DNA from: a bacterium
Lineage (GTDB): Bacteria; Desulfobacterota; DSWW01
Direction: 5' to 3'
DNA: 64,000 nt
NCBI GenBank assembly: GCA_028277985.1
Contig: JANQFG010000137.1
Location: forward strand, 43,798 to 107,797
Position 1 is the first letter of the stretch. Every line of letters begins with the position of its first letter. Shown piece after piece: positions 16,839-25,346 of this stretch. The position numbers and the translations under genes are program-made. The notes beneath the pieces were generated by a model. The model had not been told where the DNA came from. It made no database searches and saw only the letters and a list, made by a program, of their open reading frames with translations.

Positions 16839-17375
16839 TCAGGCGTCGTGACTCGGAGGCTCGTACAGGACCGGTCGGCCCTGGCGCAGTGTTCCTGCTC
16901 CCAGCGAATCCGAAAGGAACGGTGGGTGCTCCTGGAGCACCATCCAACCCCAGGTGCTCGATATCCTGAGCCAGGAAAAGAGCCACTTCCCTTCCTCGAG
17001 CACGAGGGTGGCCTCGTAGATGCCGCCTGTCACGGCGTAATGGATCGAAGTGAGGAAATAGGCACTCATGTCTGCTGTTTTACCGTCGGACCGGACATTC
17101 ACCGTCACGTTCGCGGAATGGTGCCGGGTCATGATGCCCCGGTGGTCCTCGTAGATCGGGCGGATCTCTTCTCGTCCCCTGCAGTCCAGGTTCTCGCCCG
17201 TACCCGGCGGGTAGTTCATGACCTCCAGGTGTGCATCCCCCACGAAAAGGGCGAGGAGATCCTCGACGAACTCTCCGTCCAGGTAGTGAAGGTACTCGTT
17301 GAAGGTGCTGATGCAGGCCTCCTTCGCCTCGATTCGTTCCACACGCGCAACCAGATCTTCGAGCAAATCGGACAT
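16839..17375 (-). CDS. NTF2-like / SnoaL-like domain protein
   Basis: 178 aa. The start at 17375 (MSDLLEDLVARVER) follows AAAGGAGGGCAGTACT. The first 135 residues have the cone-like NTF2 pattern: an N-terminal helix (EAKEACISTFNEYLHYLDG), FVEDLLALFVGDAHLEV, GREEIRPIYEDHR, then TRHHSANVTVNVRSDGKTA and the closing strands. Such proteins include small hydratases, dehydrochlorinases and cyclases, and non-enzymatic binders; the conserved HH pair is compatible with a SnoaL-type polar pocket. The C-terminal 25 residues (SDSLGAGTLRQG...) extend past the domain and may be unstructured. The neighbours give no pathway hint. Confidence 0.65.
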   Translation of the reverse strand: MSDLLEDLVARVERIEAKEACISTFNEYLHYLDGEFVEDLLALFVGDAHLEVMNYPPGTGENLDCRGREEIRPIYEDHRGIMTRHHSANVTVNVRSDGKTADMSAYFLTSIHYAVTGGIYEATLVLEEGKWLFSWLRISSTWGWMVLQEHPPFLSDSLGAGTLRQGRPVLYEPPSHDA

Positions 17376-17625
17376 AGTACTGCCCTCCTTTCTTCTCTCG
17401 ATACCGATCACTTTGCAGGTCTCTTATCACACTCCCCCGGAAGCGGTTCAAACGTTCCCAACCGTGCACCGCGAAAAGACCGAGCCTGCACCCTGAACTG
17501 TTTTGTCGGCTCACCCCTTCCTTGAATGTTCAAATGCAAGACCTGACCCCTTTCGCCGAACCCTTTCGGGCGCCCCCGGCACCGCAGTCTGACATTAACC
17601 TTGCAGCCTGGAACCGTGAAAAGAA

Positions 17626-17654
17626 ACCCCCGGTAGCCGTCCGGTACCGGGGGT
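17626..17654 (-). terminator. Rho-independent terminator of the lipoprotein gene
   Basis: A 10-bp stem ACCCCCGGTA / TACCGGGGGT with a 9-nt loop lies 29-57 nt past the stop codon of the gene at 17683. Read on the minus strand it is followed by TTCTTTTC, a T-rich tail. The 17,376-17,625 stretch between it and the NTF2-like gene carries only a half-copy of the CTGACCCC repeat and no gene. Confidence 0.75.
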
Positions 17655-17682
17655 ATCGGTTCTTAAGCGCTGAGGACTTCTC

Positions 17683-18672
17683 TTAGAAGCCGGGAAGATC
17701 GAAGATCATGACCATGTTCAACGTGTACGGATCGGAGGTAACATCCCCACCATCGACGACCACCCTGACGCATTGAGGTGCGATCGTGCCAAAAGAGACC
17801 AGATCGCCCAGGCCCGGAAACGGGTTCTCCTCCGTTGCGTTGGTAACGTCGTCGATGAAACCGTTCACGTAATAGACGCCGTTGGGCATGTCCTCGAACT
17901 CGACGATCACCTCACTCCCCGGGGCGGACATATCCACCACGCCGACGTTCTTCTCCTTTACAACGATGTCGTCCACGTTGCCCGTGATGTCGAAGCACAC
18001 CACGCACAGAGAGACACTCAGAGGCCCGATTCCATCGCCACCCGTCCAGGGAAGCAGCGGTGTAGTGCGTCTCACAGGAACCGTCACCTTGTACGCATCA
18101 CCATCATCTTCGATGTCCGGGTCCTCCTCTTCTTCCTCCTGTTCGCTGCACACCTCCTCATCGTCTATGGGAAGGGCAAAGGGCATCACCCAATTCAGGT
18201 CGAGGTTGACATCCTGCAGGTCACCGCCTGACACGGTCACCTCGACGCACGCGGGTGATGCCTGGCCGAAATACACCAGGTCTCCGGTTTCCGAGATGTT
18301 TTCCGGGTTGACCGTGTTGACCGCGTCGTCCATGAAACCACCGAGATGATAGGTCCCGTCCGGAATGCCGCTGATTTCAAAAGGCACGGCGGCCCCCTCT
18401 TCCGACAGATCCGCGTCCGTGATCACGATGCCGCCGATGAACTCCGGAAGACATCCGGTGCGGGCAGGGCATTCGGCCATTAGGTTGAGATGGATGTCCC
18501 CCCTTCCGTCACCCAACTCCGGATCCGGCTCGTAGGACCGGGTCACCGTACCCGAAACCGAATACGTTGCCGGTCCCCCGGCAAGCTGTTCTTCATCCTC
18601 GCTGCAGCCGATATGGGCGGCAGCAAGGACCGCACACAGCAAGACACACACCCATGGGTCAATCATACGCAT
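17683..18672 (-). CDS. Secreted lipoprotein with two tandem homologous domains, unknown function
   Basis: 329 aa from the ATG at 18672, which has GGGGAGGGAATC upstream. The N-terminus is a lipoprotein signal with the lipobox-like AHIGC (Cys near 22), so outer-membrane or periplasmic anchoring is expected. The mature protein contains two copies of a roughly 120-residue domain joined by an acidic linker (EQEEEEEDPDIEDDGD). Shared landmarks are IPDGTYHLGGFMDD / MPNGVYYVNGFIDD, GDLVYFGQASPACVEV / GDLVSFGTIAPQCVRV, and endings in VMPFALP / VMIFDLP. Each copy looks like an immunoglobulin-like beta-sandwich of carboxypeptidase-regulatory type. I do not recognise a named family. It has its own candidate promoter and terminator. 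Confidence 0.72.
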   Translation of the reverse strand: MRMIDPWVCVLLCAVLAAAHIGCSEDEEQLAGGPATYSVSGTVTRSYEPDPELGDGRGDIHLNLMAECPARTGCLPEFIGGIVITDADLSEEGAAVPFEISGIPDGTYHLGGFMDDAVNTVNPENISETGDLVYFGQASPACVEVTVSGGDLQDVNLDLNWVMPFALPIDDEEVCSEQEEEEEDPDIEDDGDAYKVTVPVRRTTPLLPWTGGDGIGPLSVSLCVVCFDITGNVDDIVVKEKNVGVVDMSAPGSEVIVEFEDMPNGVYYVNGFIDDVTNATEENPFPGLGDLVSFGTIAPQCVRVVVDGGDVTSDPYTLNMVMIFDLPGF

Positions 18673-18730
18673 GATTCCCTCCCCGGAATCGTGTCTCGAG
18701 CAGTGGAGTCCTTTCCACGAACAGATCGAG

Positions 18731-18758
18731 GATATATGGAAACGAAATTCTGGGTCAA
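18731..18758 (-). promoter_or_regulatory. Candidate promoter of the lipoprotein gene
   Basis: On the minus strand TTGACC (18758-18753) and TATATC (18736-18731) are separated by 16 nt, about 60 nt before the ATG at 18672. It is a moderate sigma-70-like match in an AT-rich patch. Confidence 0.4.
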
Positions 18759-18983
18759 ATAAATATATCTGATCAATTTTTCGCCTCGCGTCAGACAGTT
18801 TCTCGAGGGCGGGCCCGTCGCCCGACTTGGATCCTTCCCCGACAGGAGGCTCCCTCAAGGCCCCTTCTGTGGCTCCATTTATTTCGACCAGTCAGTCATA
18901 TTAGGTCAATAACGATCCTGTTCAGTCTTCAATATGCTGTTTTTTATATAGAATCACAAAATCACTCACAGCCTTTTTTCTTC

Positions 18984-19012
18984 TTGACATTGACCGACTA
19001 GTCGGGTAAAAG
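18984..19012 (+). promoter_or_regulatory. Promoter with TetR operator in the spacer
   Basis: TTGACA (18984-18989) and TAAAAG (19007-19012) are 17 nt apart. The spacer contains the perfect 12-nt palindrome CCGACTAGTCGG (18994-19005). A related degenerate site, GACCAGTCAGTC, lies at 18886-18897. The layout predicts repression by a TetR protein, most simply the one encoded at 19278. The remaining sequence to the ATG (19013-19277) shows no gene and would be a long 5' leader. Confidence 0.65.
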
Positions 19013-19277
19013 TGTGAAATACGATCTCCACAAACCGATTGTGCGAGCATCCCCATGCCAGAGACAGGCTCCTTGAAAGGTTTCTTCTCTTGTCCACCAC
19101 GCTGCTTGCCTACGACCTCAACCAGACCGTCTACACCCATTGGCGTATCCCCATGCAATCGGTTTCGCCCCGATGTGGGGACCCTCTCTCTCCTCCCAGC
19201 GGCCACAGACCCGTGCGGTACCGGCCAAAGGCCTCGGTCTGTACGAGCCGGAAGACTTCATTGAGAAAAGGAGAGGA

Positions 19278-19964
19278 ATGTCCCCAAAGATCGTAGACCG
19301 GCAGGCGAAGAGGGCTGAGATCGCCAGGATCGCCCTGGACGTTTTTGCAGAGCACGGGGTGGACGCTACGATCGAACAGGTCGCCAGAGCCGCAAAAATC
19401 GGGAAAGGGACTGTTTATGAGTATTACCGCTCCAAGACCGAATTGATCTTCGGCAGCGTCCTTACATACTTTGAGCAGCTCGATCAGTTGACTCAGGATG
19501 CCTCCCAGCAGTTCGACAACCCCGAGCAGAGGCTGCGTTTCGAAGTCAAACGCATCGTGAAGAGGCTCCTGGGGGACAAGCGATATTCCCAGATCGTCGT
19601 CGGCGTGCTCAGGATGACAAACACAAAAGAGGGCCGTCTCATCGACCGCACTTTGAACCGGGAGGTCAACAGGCGATTCGTTGCACTCATCACCAAGAGA
19701 ATCCTCGAAGGCATCTCACACGGCGTCTTTCGGCCCGAAATAGCGAAGCAAACCGAGGTCCTTGCAATGAATATGATCGCCTTCACGGACGGACTCTGGT
19801 TCAGCTACTACCTGGAAAGAGGGAAGATCAACCTCGAAGAACAGCTCGATCTCTACCTGCACATATTCTTCCAACACTTGAGAAAGACACCGTCCGCTTC
19901 AGCAGACGAAAAGGTCGTGCATCCGAGGGAAACCATGGCTGCCAAGGGCAGCCACGACTTCTAG
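19278..19964 (+). CDS. TetR/AcrR-family regulator of the DUF1302/RND cluster
   Basis: 228 aa. The start MSPKIVDRQ at 19278 follows AAAGGAGAGGA; a 46-codon in-frame extension upstream has no TetR similarity. The HTH is KRAEIARIALDVFAEHGVDA ... IEQVARAAKIGKGTVYEYYRSKTEL, close to the consensus. The ligand domain (about 80-210) has hydrophobic stretches such as MNMIAFTDGLWFSYYL, consistent with a lipophilic effector. It ends 29 nt before the DUF1302 gene and is transcribed with it. The operator-like palindrome in its promoter predicts autoregulation. Confidence 0.92.
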   Translation: MSPKIVDRQAKRAEIARIALDVFAEHGVDATIEQVARAAKIGKGTVYEYYRSKTELIFGSVLTYFEQLDQLTQDASQQFDNPEQRLRFEVKRIVKRLLGDKRYSQIVVGVLRMTNTKEGRLIDRTLNREVNRRFVALITKRILEGISHGVFRPEIAKQTEVLAMNMIAFTDGLWFSYYLERGKINLEEQLDLYLHIFFQHLRKTPSASADEKVVHPRETMAAKGSHDF

Positions 19965-19993
19965 AGAAAGAACCGCACAAAAGGGGGGAAGCC

Positions 19994-21661
19994 ATGAAGA
20001 AGTGGAGTCTGATCGTATTCCAGTTGGGACTTGCGCTCCTGCTGTGTTCCCAATCGGCAGAGGCGAGAAGGTTGACGATCGGCAACCAGACCTTCTCAGT
20101 GCTCGGGTACGTGGCGCAGACCGCCCAGTTCGGCTGGCGGGATACCTGCGATACGGAGAAAGGGCTTCAACAGGCCCTCACCACCGCCTTCCTCGAGGTC
20201 GACTACAGGCCCCAGAATACGGTGATGTTCTACGTCTCCGGCAAGTACACCATCGACTGGGTGTATGACATCAAGCACGACTTCACCTCTTGGAACGAGA
20301 AGCTCTTCAGCCATTCCCGGGGAAACCTGGCCAAAGACGACGAATGGTGGCAGATCCTCCAGGAGGCGCATCTGACCTGGACCCCCGGCCCCCTGTTCTT
20401 CCGCGTCGGCAAGCAGATCGTCTCCTGGGGGGAGATGGACTTCCTTCGGATCATGGATCAGATCAATCCGATCGATCAGCGCAGGGGTTTCGGCGACGTG
20501 GAGTTCGAGACCACCATCGTTCCGATCCCGGTTATTCGGACGGAGTGGTGGCCCGAGATCTCGGGACTCGGAACCTTCCTGGATGAGGTGGGTCTTCAGT
20601 TCATCTTCAACCCTCACGCAGCCTTCATTCCCGACCAGCTGCCTGCAGCCGGGAACGACGTTGCGGGGATCTGGGCCGCCGACGTGACCCAGGGCGATAT
20701 ACGGATAGGCTCCCAGGTGGCCCGCATCGATGAACCGGAAACGTGGGACAGCGAGCACTTCGAGTACGGTGTTCGCATCAGCGGCCTGATCGGCTCGAGC
20801 ATCTTCACCCTGAACGGGTTCTACGGACGATCCAACTCCCCGGTGACCAAGACGGATCTGAGTATCGTCCATCCCGCCTTTCTGGAGACGGCAGCTCTGC
20901 TGGAATCTCTGGGGCTAGGAGACATGGCGGCCGAGATCGCCGCGCTGGGCACGGGCATCCACCCGTCCACGGACGTGCGAATCGACCTCTTGTCCGGGGC
21001 GCCTGTCTTCGGGCAGGTGGATTGTGAGGGAAAAGGGATCGTGCACCCGGCGACGATCCTCATGTACCCCCGACAGAAGTTCCTCGGGGTGACTCTGACG
21101 ACCGAACTGCCCTTTCTCGCGTTCTCCGCTGTCGGGGGTGCGGCACCGGTCGTTCGATCCGAAATCAAGTACGAGTTCGACAAGAAATTCACCGAAAGTT
21201 CCACCCTGCCGGTTCCCACGCCGGACGGCTTCATCGAATCGGACATGCTGGACATCGCCGTCGGTCTGGACTGGAAATTCAAGGTCAAACCTCTCAACCG
21301 CAAGGCATATCTCAACACGAGCACACAGCTCTTCTACAAGCACATCGTGGACTATCCGGACTATGCGAACGTTGCCGGCGCTCCTGCCACCATCTTCGAC
21401 ATACCGGACGCAAACACCTTTCAGATCTCCACCCTCATCTCCACGGCCTACCTCAACGCCAAGCTGGTGCCGCAGATCGCCTGTCTCTGGGACATCGACA
21501 ACGAGGCGGTTCTCCTGCTGCCGGGCATCAGCTACAGCTACTCGACCCAGCTCAAGTTCAGCACACAGCTTGCGTATTTTGCCGGAAGCATCGTGGGCAG
21601 ATCCCTCGACGTCTTCGAGAACAAGGACTACATCACCTTCAAGGTCAGGTATACGTTCTAG
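19994..21661 (+). CDS. DUF1302-family outer-membrane protein
   Basis: 555 aa. There is a clear Sec signal peptide (about 1-24, ending QSAEA), then a long beta-rich protein with alternating hydrophobic segments and a terminal aromatic residue (VRYTF), typical for an outer-membrane barrel. The family landmark is VGKQIVSWGEMDFLRIMDQ followed by INPIDQRRGF. DUF1302 proteins are commonly encoded with DUF1329 proteins and RND/MMPL transporters, exactly as here, and are suspected to form the outer-membrane part of a lipid or hydrophobic-compound transport route. An AAAGGGGGGAAGCC stretch precedes the ATG. Confidence 0.88.
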   Translation: MKKWSLIVFQLGLALLLCSQSAEARRLTIGNQTFSVLGYVAQTAQFGWRDTCDTEKGLQQALTTAFLEVDYRPQNTVMFYVSGKYTIDWVYDIKHDFTSWNEKLFSHSRGNLAKDDEWWQILQEAHLTWTPGPLFFRVGKQIVSWGEMDFLRIMDQINPIDQRRGFGDVEFETTIVPIPVIRTEWWPEISGLGTFLDEVGLQFIFNPHAAFIPDQLPAAGNDVAGIWAADVTQGDIRIGSQVARIDEPETWDSEHFEYGVRISGLIGSSIFTLNGFYGRSNSPVTKTDLSIVHPAFLETAALLESLGLGDMAAEIAALGTGIHPSTDVRIDLLSGAPVFGQVDCEGKGIVHPATILMYPRQKFLGVTLTTELPFLAFSAVGGAAPVVRSEIKYEFDKKFTESSTLPVPTPDGFIESDMLDIAVGLDWKFKVKPLNRKAYLNTSTQLFYKHIVDYPDYANVAGAPATIFDIPDANTFQISTLISTAYLNAKLVPQIACLWDIDNEAVLLLPGISYSYSTQLKFSTQLAYFAGSIVGRSLDVFENKDYITFKVRYTF

Positions 21662-21733
21662 TATCTACCTTGCGCTGTGAATCACCCGGCTCTTACTGAA
21701 GGCACCAAAGACAGGAATGATAAGGAGGACAAG

Positions 21734-23170
21734 ATGAAACGGACCCTGATGCAACTGACTTCCCTGGCCTTTGTCCTGGTCCTTGTTGCTCCCGCCTGGG
21801 GCATCGATCCATACCCGATCACCATGGAAGACGTGAACAAGGTCAAGAAGATGCTGGACGACCCGAGACCGCAGATCACTGGATCGGAAAATCTCAAGGT
21901 CTGGATACCGGATGACGTCTGGCAGAGCCTCGTTTACGACGAGGAAGAGATGAAGAAGCTCTGGTCCGAGATCGTCGGATTCAAGGCGCCGGAAGCAGTC
22001 GGACAGATCGCCCCGGAGATCGTACCCGGCAAGTATACCTATCAGGATAAATCCAGGCTTCCGTTCGACAAGCTCATGCCCAAGGTCTTCCTGGACAAGT
22101 TCAACCCCCCAGGGGAGGGCACCCCCAACCACGTGATGAACTACACCGAGATCGAGGTCATCCCCACGCGCCAGTACTACCATGCTCTGCCCGTGGCCGA
22201 AGCCACCAAGAAGTATGAGGGCACGGCCAAACAGGACGAGCAGGGGTACATGATCTCGGGCACCTGGAGAGCGGGTCTGCCGTACCCGAGACCGTCGGGA
22301 GAGCACAAGGCGATGCAGATCGTCTACAACCACGAGCGAAGGTACATGATGGGGGATGCCTTCGCGTATTTCGATAACACCATCGGCATGGGCCGGAACT
22401 GGAGGCCCGACCACGTCGGCAGCGGGCTCTCCTATACGATCAAGTGTGCGGGCCGGGTCTGGCTGGAACCTTACGGGTATATCGACGCCCGCGCCGAGAG
22501 AAACAGAGAGATCAAGCAGTGGCGTTATGAGGCGATGGATCCGAGGGATTTCTACGGGAACATCTACCTCGGGACCTTCTACACCGACCCGAAGAAGCCC
22601 TTCAGCATGCTCGTATACGTGAACATCCTCAGGAGAATCCGAAAACTCTCGAGCTCGGACAAGCAGGACCAGGCCATCGGGCAGGACATCACCTTCGACG
22701 ATGCGGAAGGTTTTGCTCAGGCCATCTCGCCGGATGTGTTTCCTTACGACTACAAGGTCATCGAGGAAAGAGAGTACCTGATACCGGCCATAACCCAGGA
22801 CGGAAGCGAGTGGGTCGACTCCAACAACAACTACGAATGGAAGGGCGTTCGCTTCGAGCGACGGCCCATGTGGAAGCTGGAATTGACGCAGCTCGACAAG
22901 AACTACATCTACAGCAAACGCTACATGTTTGTTGACAAGGAAACCCTCATCCCCGTTCTGTATGAGAACTACGACCAGAAGGGGAGGCTCTACCGGACAC
23001 AGGTTTACGCGAACGCCCACGTGAAACCGATGGGCCTCTTCACCATCTTCATGGCATGCAGTTCGGACTTCATCGACGTTCACAGCACCTACACCTATGG
23101 TGCCGCATATCCGGCTCTGTGGCTCACACGAAAAGACCTGAGCCTGAAGAGCCTGATTCGCGCGAAATAG
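21734..23170 (+). CDS. DUF1329-family periplasmic protein
   Basis: 478 aa from the ATG at 21734, preceded by TAAGGAGGACAAG. A signal peptide (MKRTLMQLTSLAFVLVLVAPAWG) exports it. The body matches DUF1329, an LolB/outer-membrane-lipoprotein-like beta scaffold: WRAGLPYPRPSGEHKAMQIV, the WRYEAMDPRDFYG block and KRYMFVDKETLIPVLYENYD are characteristic. DUF1329 partners of DUF1302 proteins probably carry or receive a lipophilic ligand in the periplasm. It is the third gene of the TetR-headed operon, between the barrel and the hydrolase. Confidence 0.88.
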   Translation: MKRTLMQLTSLAFVLVLVAPAWGIDPYPITMEDVNKVKKMLDDPRPQITGSENLKVWIPDDVWQSLVYDEEEMKKLWSEIVGFKAPEAVGQIAPEIVPGKYTYQDKSRLPFDKLMPKVFLDKFNPPGEGTPNHVMNYTEIEVIPTRQYYHALPVAEATKKYEGTAKQDEQGYMISGTWRAGLPYPRPSGEHKAMQIVYNHERRYMMGDAFAYFDNTIGMGRNWRPDHVGSGLSYTIKCAGRVWLEPYGYIDARAERNREIKQWRYEAMDPRDFYGNIYLGTFYTDPKKPFSMLVYVNILRRIRKLSSSDKQDQAIGQDITFDDAEGFAQAISPDVFPYDYKVIEEREYLIPAITQDGSEWVDSNNNYEWKGVRFERRPMWKLELTQLDKNYIYSKRYMFVDKETLIPVLYENYDQKGRLYRTQVYANAHVKPMGLFTIFMACSSDFIDVHSTYTYGAAYPALWLTRKDLSLKSLIRAK

Positions 23171-23201
23171 CCACGAATGGATCCGGAAAGGAAGAGAGTC
23201 G

Positions 23202-24299
23202 ATGGCAAATATCATGACGGTCTGTGGCCCGATTGCTCCGGAGGATCTCGGCTTCGCCTCCATGCACGAGCACATTCTCCTCAATGCAAGCGCCATGCGG
23301 CATCGCGCTATCGGTATTCTTGGGGAGGACCCGAATCCTCCCGTGGCCGAAGACGAGCGGGTTTCGATCGAAAACCTGGGCTACCACCGCCACAACATAG
23401 CGCTGACGTGGGACAACCTGGTCATCGATGACGAAGCCTTGATGGCCGGAGAACTCACCGACTTCAAGGCATCGGGCGGCTCCGCCATCGCGGAGATGAG
23501 TCCCACGGGTCTTCGGAACAATGTGGCCGGACTCAAGCGCATCTCCGAAGAGACGGGTGTCCACATCATCACGCCGACGGGACTCTATGCCGAGTACACG
23601 TGGCCGGAGCGATTCGGCGCCATGTCGATCGAGGACTACGTGGCCTTCATGCTCGGGGAGTGCGAGGAAGGAATCGACGGAACCGGGATCAAGCCGGGAC
23701 ACATCAAGTTTGCAGTCGAGGACAACGAAATCAGCCCGCAGGAAGAGAAGATGCTTCGGGCAGCGGTGCGTGTTTCCAAGGAAACCGGCATGTCCGGCAC
23801 CTATCACAGCGGCATCATGTTCACGGAAGACGGGGTCCGACGTATGATCGACATCCTCTTCGATGAGGCGATCGATCCGGAGCGGGCGCTCCTCTGCCAT
23901 ATGCAGATGTTCCTGCAACCCATGAACATGGAAACGATCGTTCTGAACCCGGAAGCGTGCCGCCCGAACCTGGACATGCTCAAGGAGATCATGGACAAGG
24001 GGCTGAACATCTGCTTCGATTGCTTCGGTCACACCTGGGACATCGAGGACCTGGGTCTCATCCCCTGCTCCGATTTCCACCGCATCGCCGGTATCGTCGA
24101 GCTGGTGAAAGCCGGGTACGCCGGCCAGATCGTCATCGGAACGGATCTGTTCGTGAAGATCCACACCCGCCGCTACGGCGGTGAGAGCTATTCCCGGCTC
24201 ACGAATTTCGTGCAGCCTGCTCTCGAGAAACTCGGTGTATCGGAGAAGGATCTACGCCTCATTACCGAAAAGAACCCGGCCAGAATCCTTTCCTTCTGA
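23202..24299 (+). CDS. Phosphotriesterase-family metal-dependent hydrolase
   Basis: 365 aa amidohydrolase-superfamily TIM barrel. The PHP/PTE landmarks are the N-terminal HEH (MHEHILLN), a lysine in GHIKFA at the carboxylated-lysine position, TYHSGI and LLCHMQ for the further metal histidines, and IGTDL for the last Asp, so a binuclear metal site is complete. Known relatives are lactonases, carboxylesterases and a few organophosphate hydrolases. There is no signal peptide, so it is cytoplasmic. Its position inside a DUF1302/DUF1329/RND operon is unusual and suggests that it opens or cleaves the compound that the cluster imports or exports. GGAAAGGAAGAG precedes the ATG. Confidence 0.87.
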   Translation: MANIMTVCGPIAPEDLGFASMHEHILLNASAMRHRAIGILGEDPNPPVAEDERVSIENLGYHRHNIALTWDNLVIDDEALMAGELTDFKASGGSAIAEMSPTGLRNNVAGLKRISEETGVHIITPTGLYAEYTWPERFGAMSIEDYVAFMLGECEEGIDGTGIKPGHIKFAVEDNEISPQEEKMLRAAVRVSKETGMSGTYHSGIMFTEDGVRRMIDILFDEAIDPERALLCHMQMFLQPMNMETIVLNPEACRPNLDMLKEIMDKGLNICFDCFGHTWDIEDLGLIPCSDFHRIAGIVELVKAGYAGQIVIGTDLFVKIHTRRYGGESYSRLTNFVQPALEKLGVSEKDLRLITEKNPARILSF

Positions 24300-24337
24300 C
24301 GGATGTACACTTTCCCTTGAGAGTTCGGGAGGGTCAC

Positions 24338-25342
24338 TTGATTCGCTTGAGATGCATTCTGTTCCCAATGATTCTTTCGGCGCTCTGCCTTGGCGTGGTC
24401 CTCTCAGGAACGGCCGTGGGCCAGGAGAAAATGGTCGTCCACGACGACCTCTTCTCGATCAGCTTTCCTACCGAAAAGAACGGTTGGGCAACGGGAAGGT
24501 GGGGCACGATCCTGCACACGACCGACGGAGGCCTCTCCTGGGCCCGGCAGGAAAGCGGAACCGACATCACCCTGGTAGCCATTCACTTCTCGGATACCAA
24601 GAACGGATGGGCCGTCGGAGGCAAGGGAACGATTCTTCACACATCGGATGCCGGCGCAACCTGGAAGAAGCAGGCGTGTCCCGTCGACTTTCTCCTCATG
24701 GATGTGACCTTTCCTACTCCCCGAAAGGGTTGGATCGTCACGGAGCGTACCCACATCCTGGCTACGGGGGATGGAGGAGAGACCTGGACCGTGCAGTTCT
24801 CAGACTTCGATCTCATCCTCAGGGCCGTTTCTTTTGCCGACCCACTCAACGGTTGGGCCGTGGGCGAGTACGGCTACATCTACCACACGGCCGACGGGGG
24901 CGAGACCTGGGAAGAACAGGCGGGCTTCTACGACGTGGACGACGACGGTGACCTCGTGGGAGATCCTTCCTTGTTCGACGTCGAGGCGCTGGATGCAACC
25001 CGTGCGTGGGCCGTGGGACTCGACGGGCAGGTGATTCTCACAGATGACGGCGGCAAGGAGTGGAGCAAGATTGACGTAGGCGCACCGAGCGTGCCGCTAT
25101 ATTGTATCGAAGCCGGAAAACCGGGTTCCCTCGTGCTCGGAGGCAAAGGGATCTGCCTCTCCTCCGGCGACCAGGGAAAGACATGGAAGGAGGCGGTCTT
25201 CGAGCCGTCCATCCAATACACGTGGATCTACACCCTTGCCCACCGGGGATCCTCTGAATTCGTGGCAGGCGGGGAAAGTGGGCTCATCTACCTCGGCACG
25301 GCAAACACGCCCTGGAAAAGGGTCAACTACCGATTGAAATAG
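24338..25342 (+). CDS. Exported seven-repeat YCF48-like beta-propeller
   Basis: 334 aa starting with TTG at 24338, chosen because GGGAGGG lies 4-10 nt upstream; no ATG fits. A signal peptide (about 1-30, ending TAVGQ) is followed by about seven repeats of 35-50 residues. Each has an NGWAVG-like strand, a GTILHT-like strand and DGG(E/L)TW. Seven blades make a closed propeller of the photosynthesis-system-II assembly factor Ycf48 / BNR-Asp-box type. In DUF1302-DUF1329-RND clusters such a protein is recurrent and is probably a periplasmic scaffold between the barrel and the RND pump. It ends 4 nt before the RND gene. Confidence 0.85.
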   Translation: MIRLRCILFPMILSALCLGVVLSGTAVGQEKMVVHDDLFSISFPTEKNGWATGRWGTILHTTDGGLSWARQESGTDITLVAIHFSDTKNGWAVGGKGTILHTSDAGATWKKQACPVDFLLMDVTFPTPRKGWIVTERTHILATGDGGETWTVQFSDFDLILRAVSFADPLNGWAVGEYGYIYHTADGGETWEEQAGFYDVDDDGDLVGDPSLFDVEALDATRAWAVGLDGQVILTDDGGKEWSKIDVGAPSVPLYCIEAGKPGSLVLGGKGICLSSGDQGKTWKEAVFEPSIQYTWIYTLAHRGSSEFVAGGESGLIYLGTANTPWKRVNYRLK

Positions 25343-25346
25343 GAAA

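Noticed and set aside
23202..24299. Organophosphate-degrading phosphotriesterase
   Set aside because: Metal ligands fit the family, but most relatives are lactonases or esterases; the sequence alone does not support phosphotriester activity.
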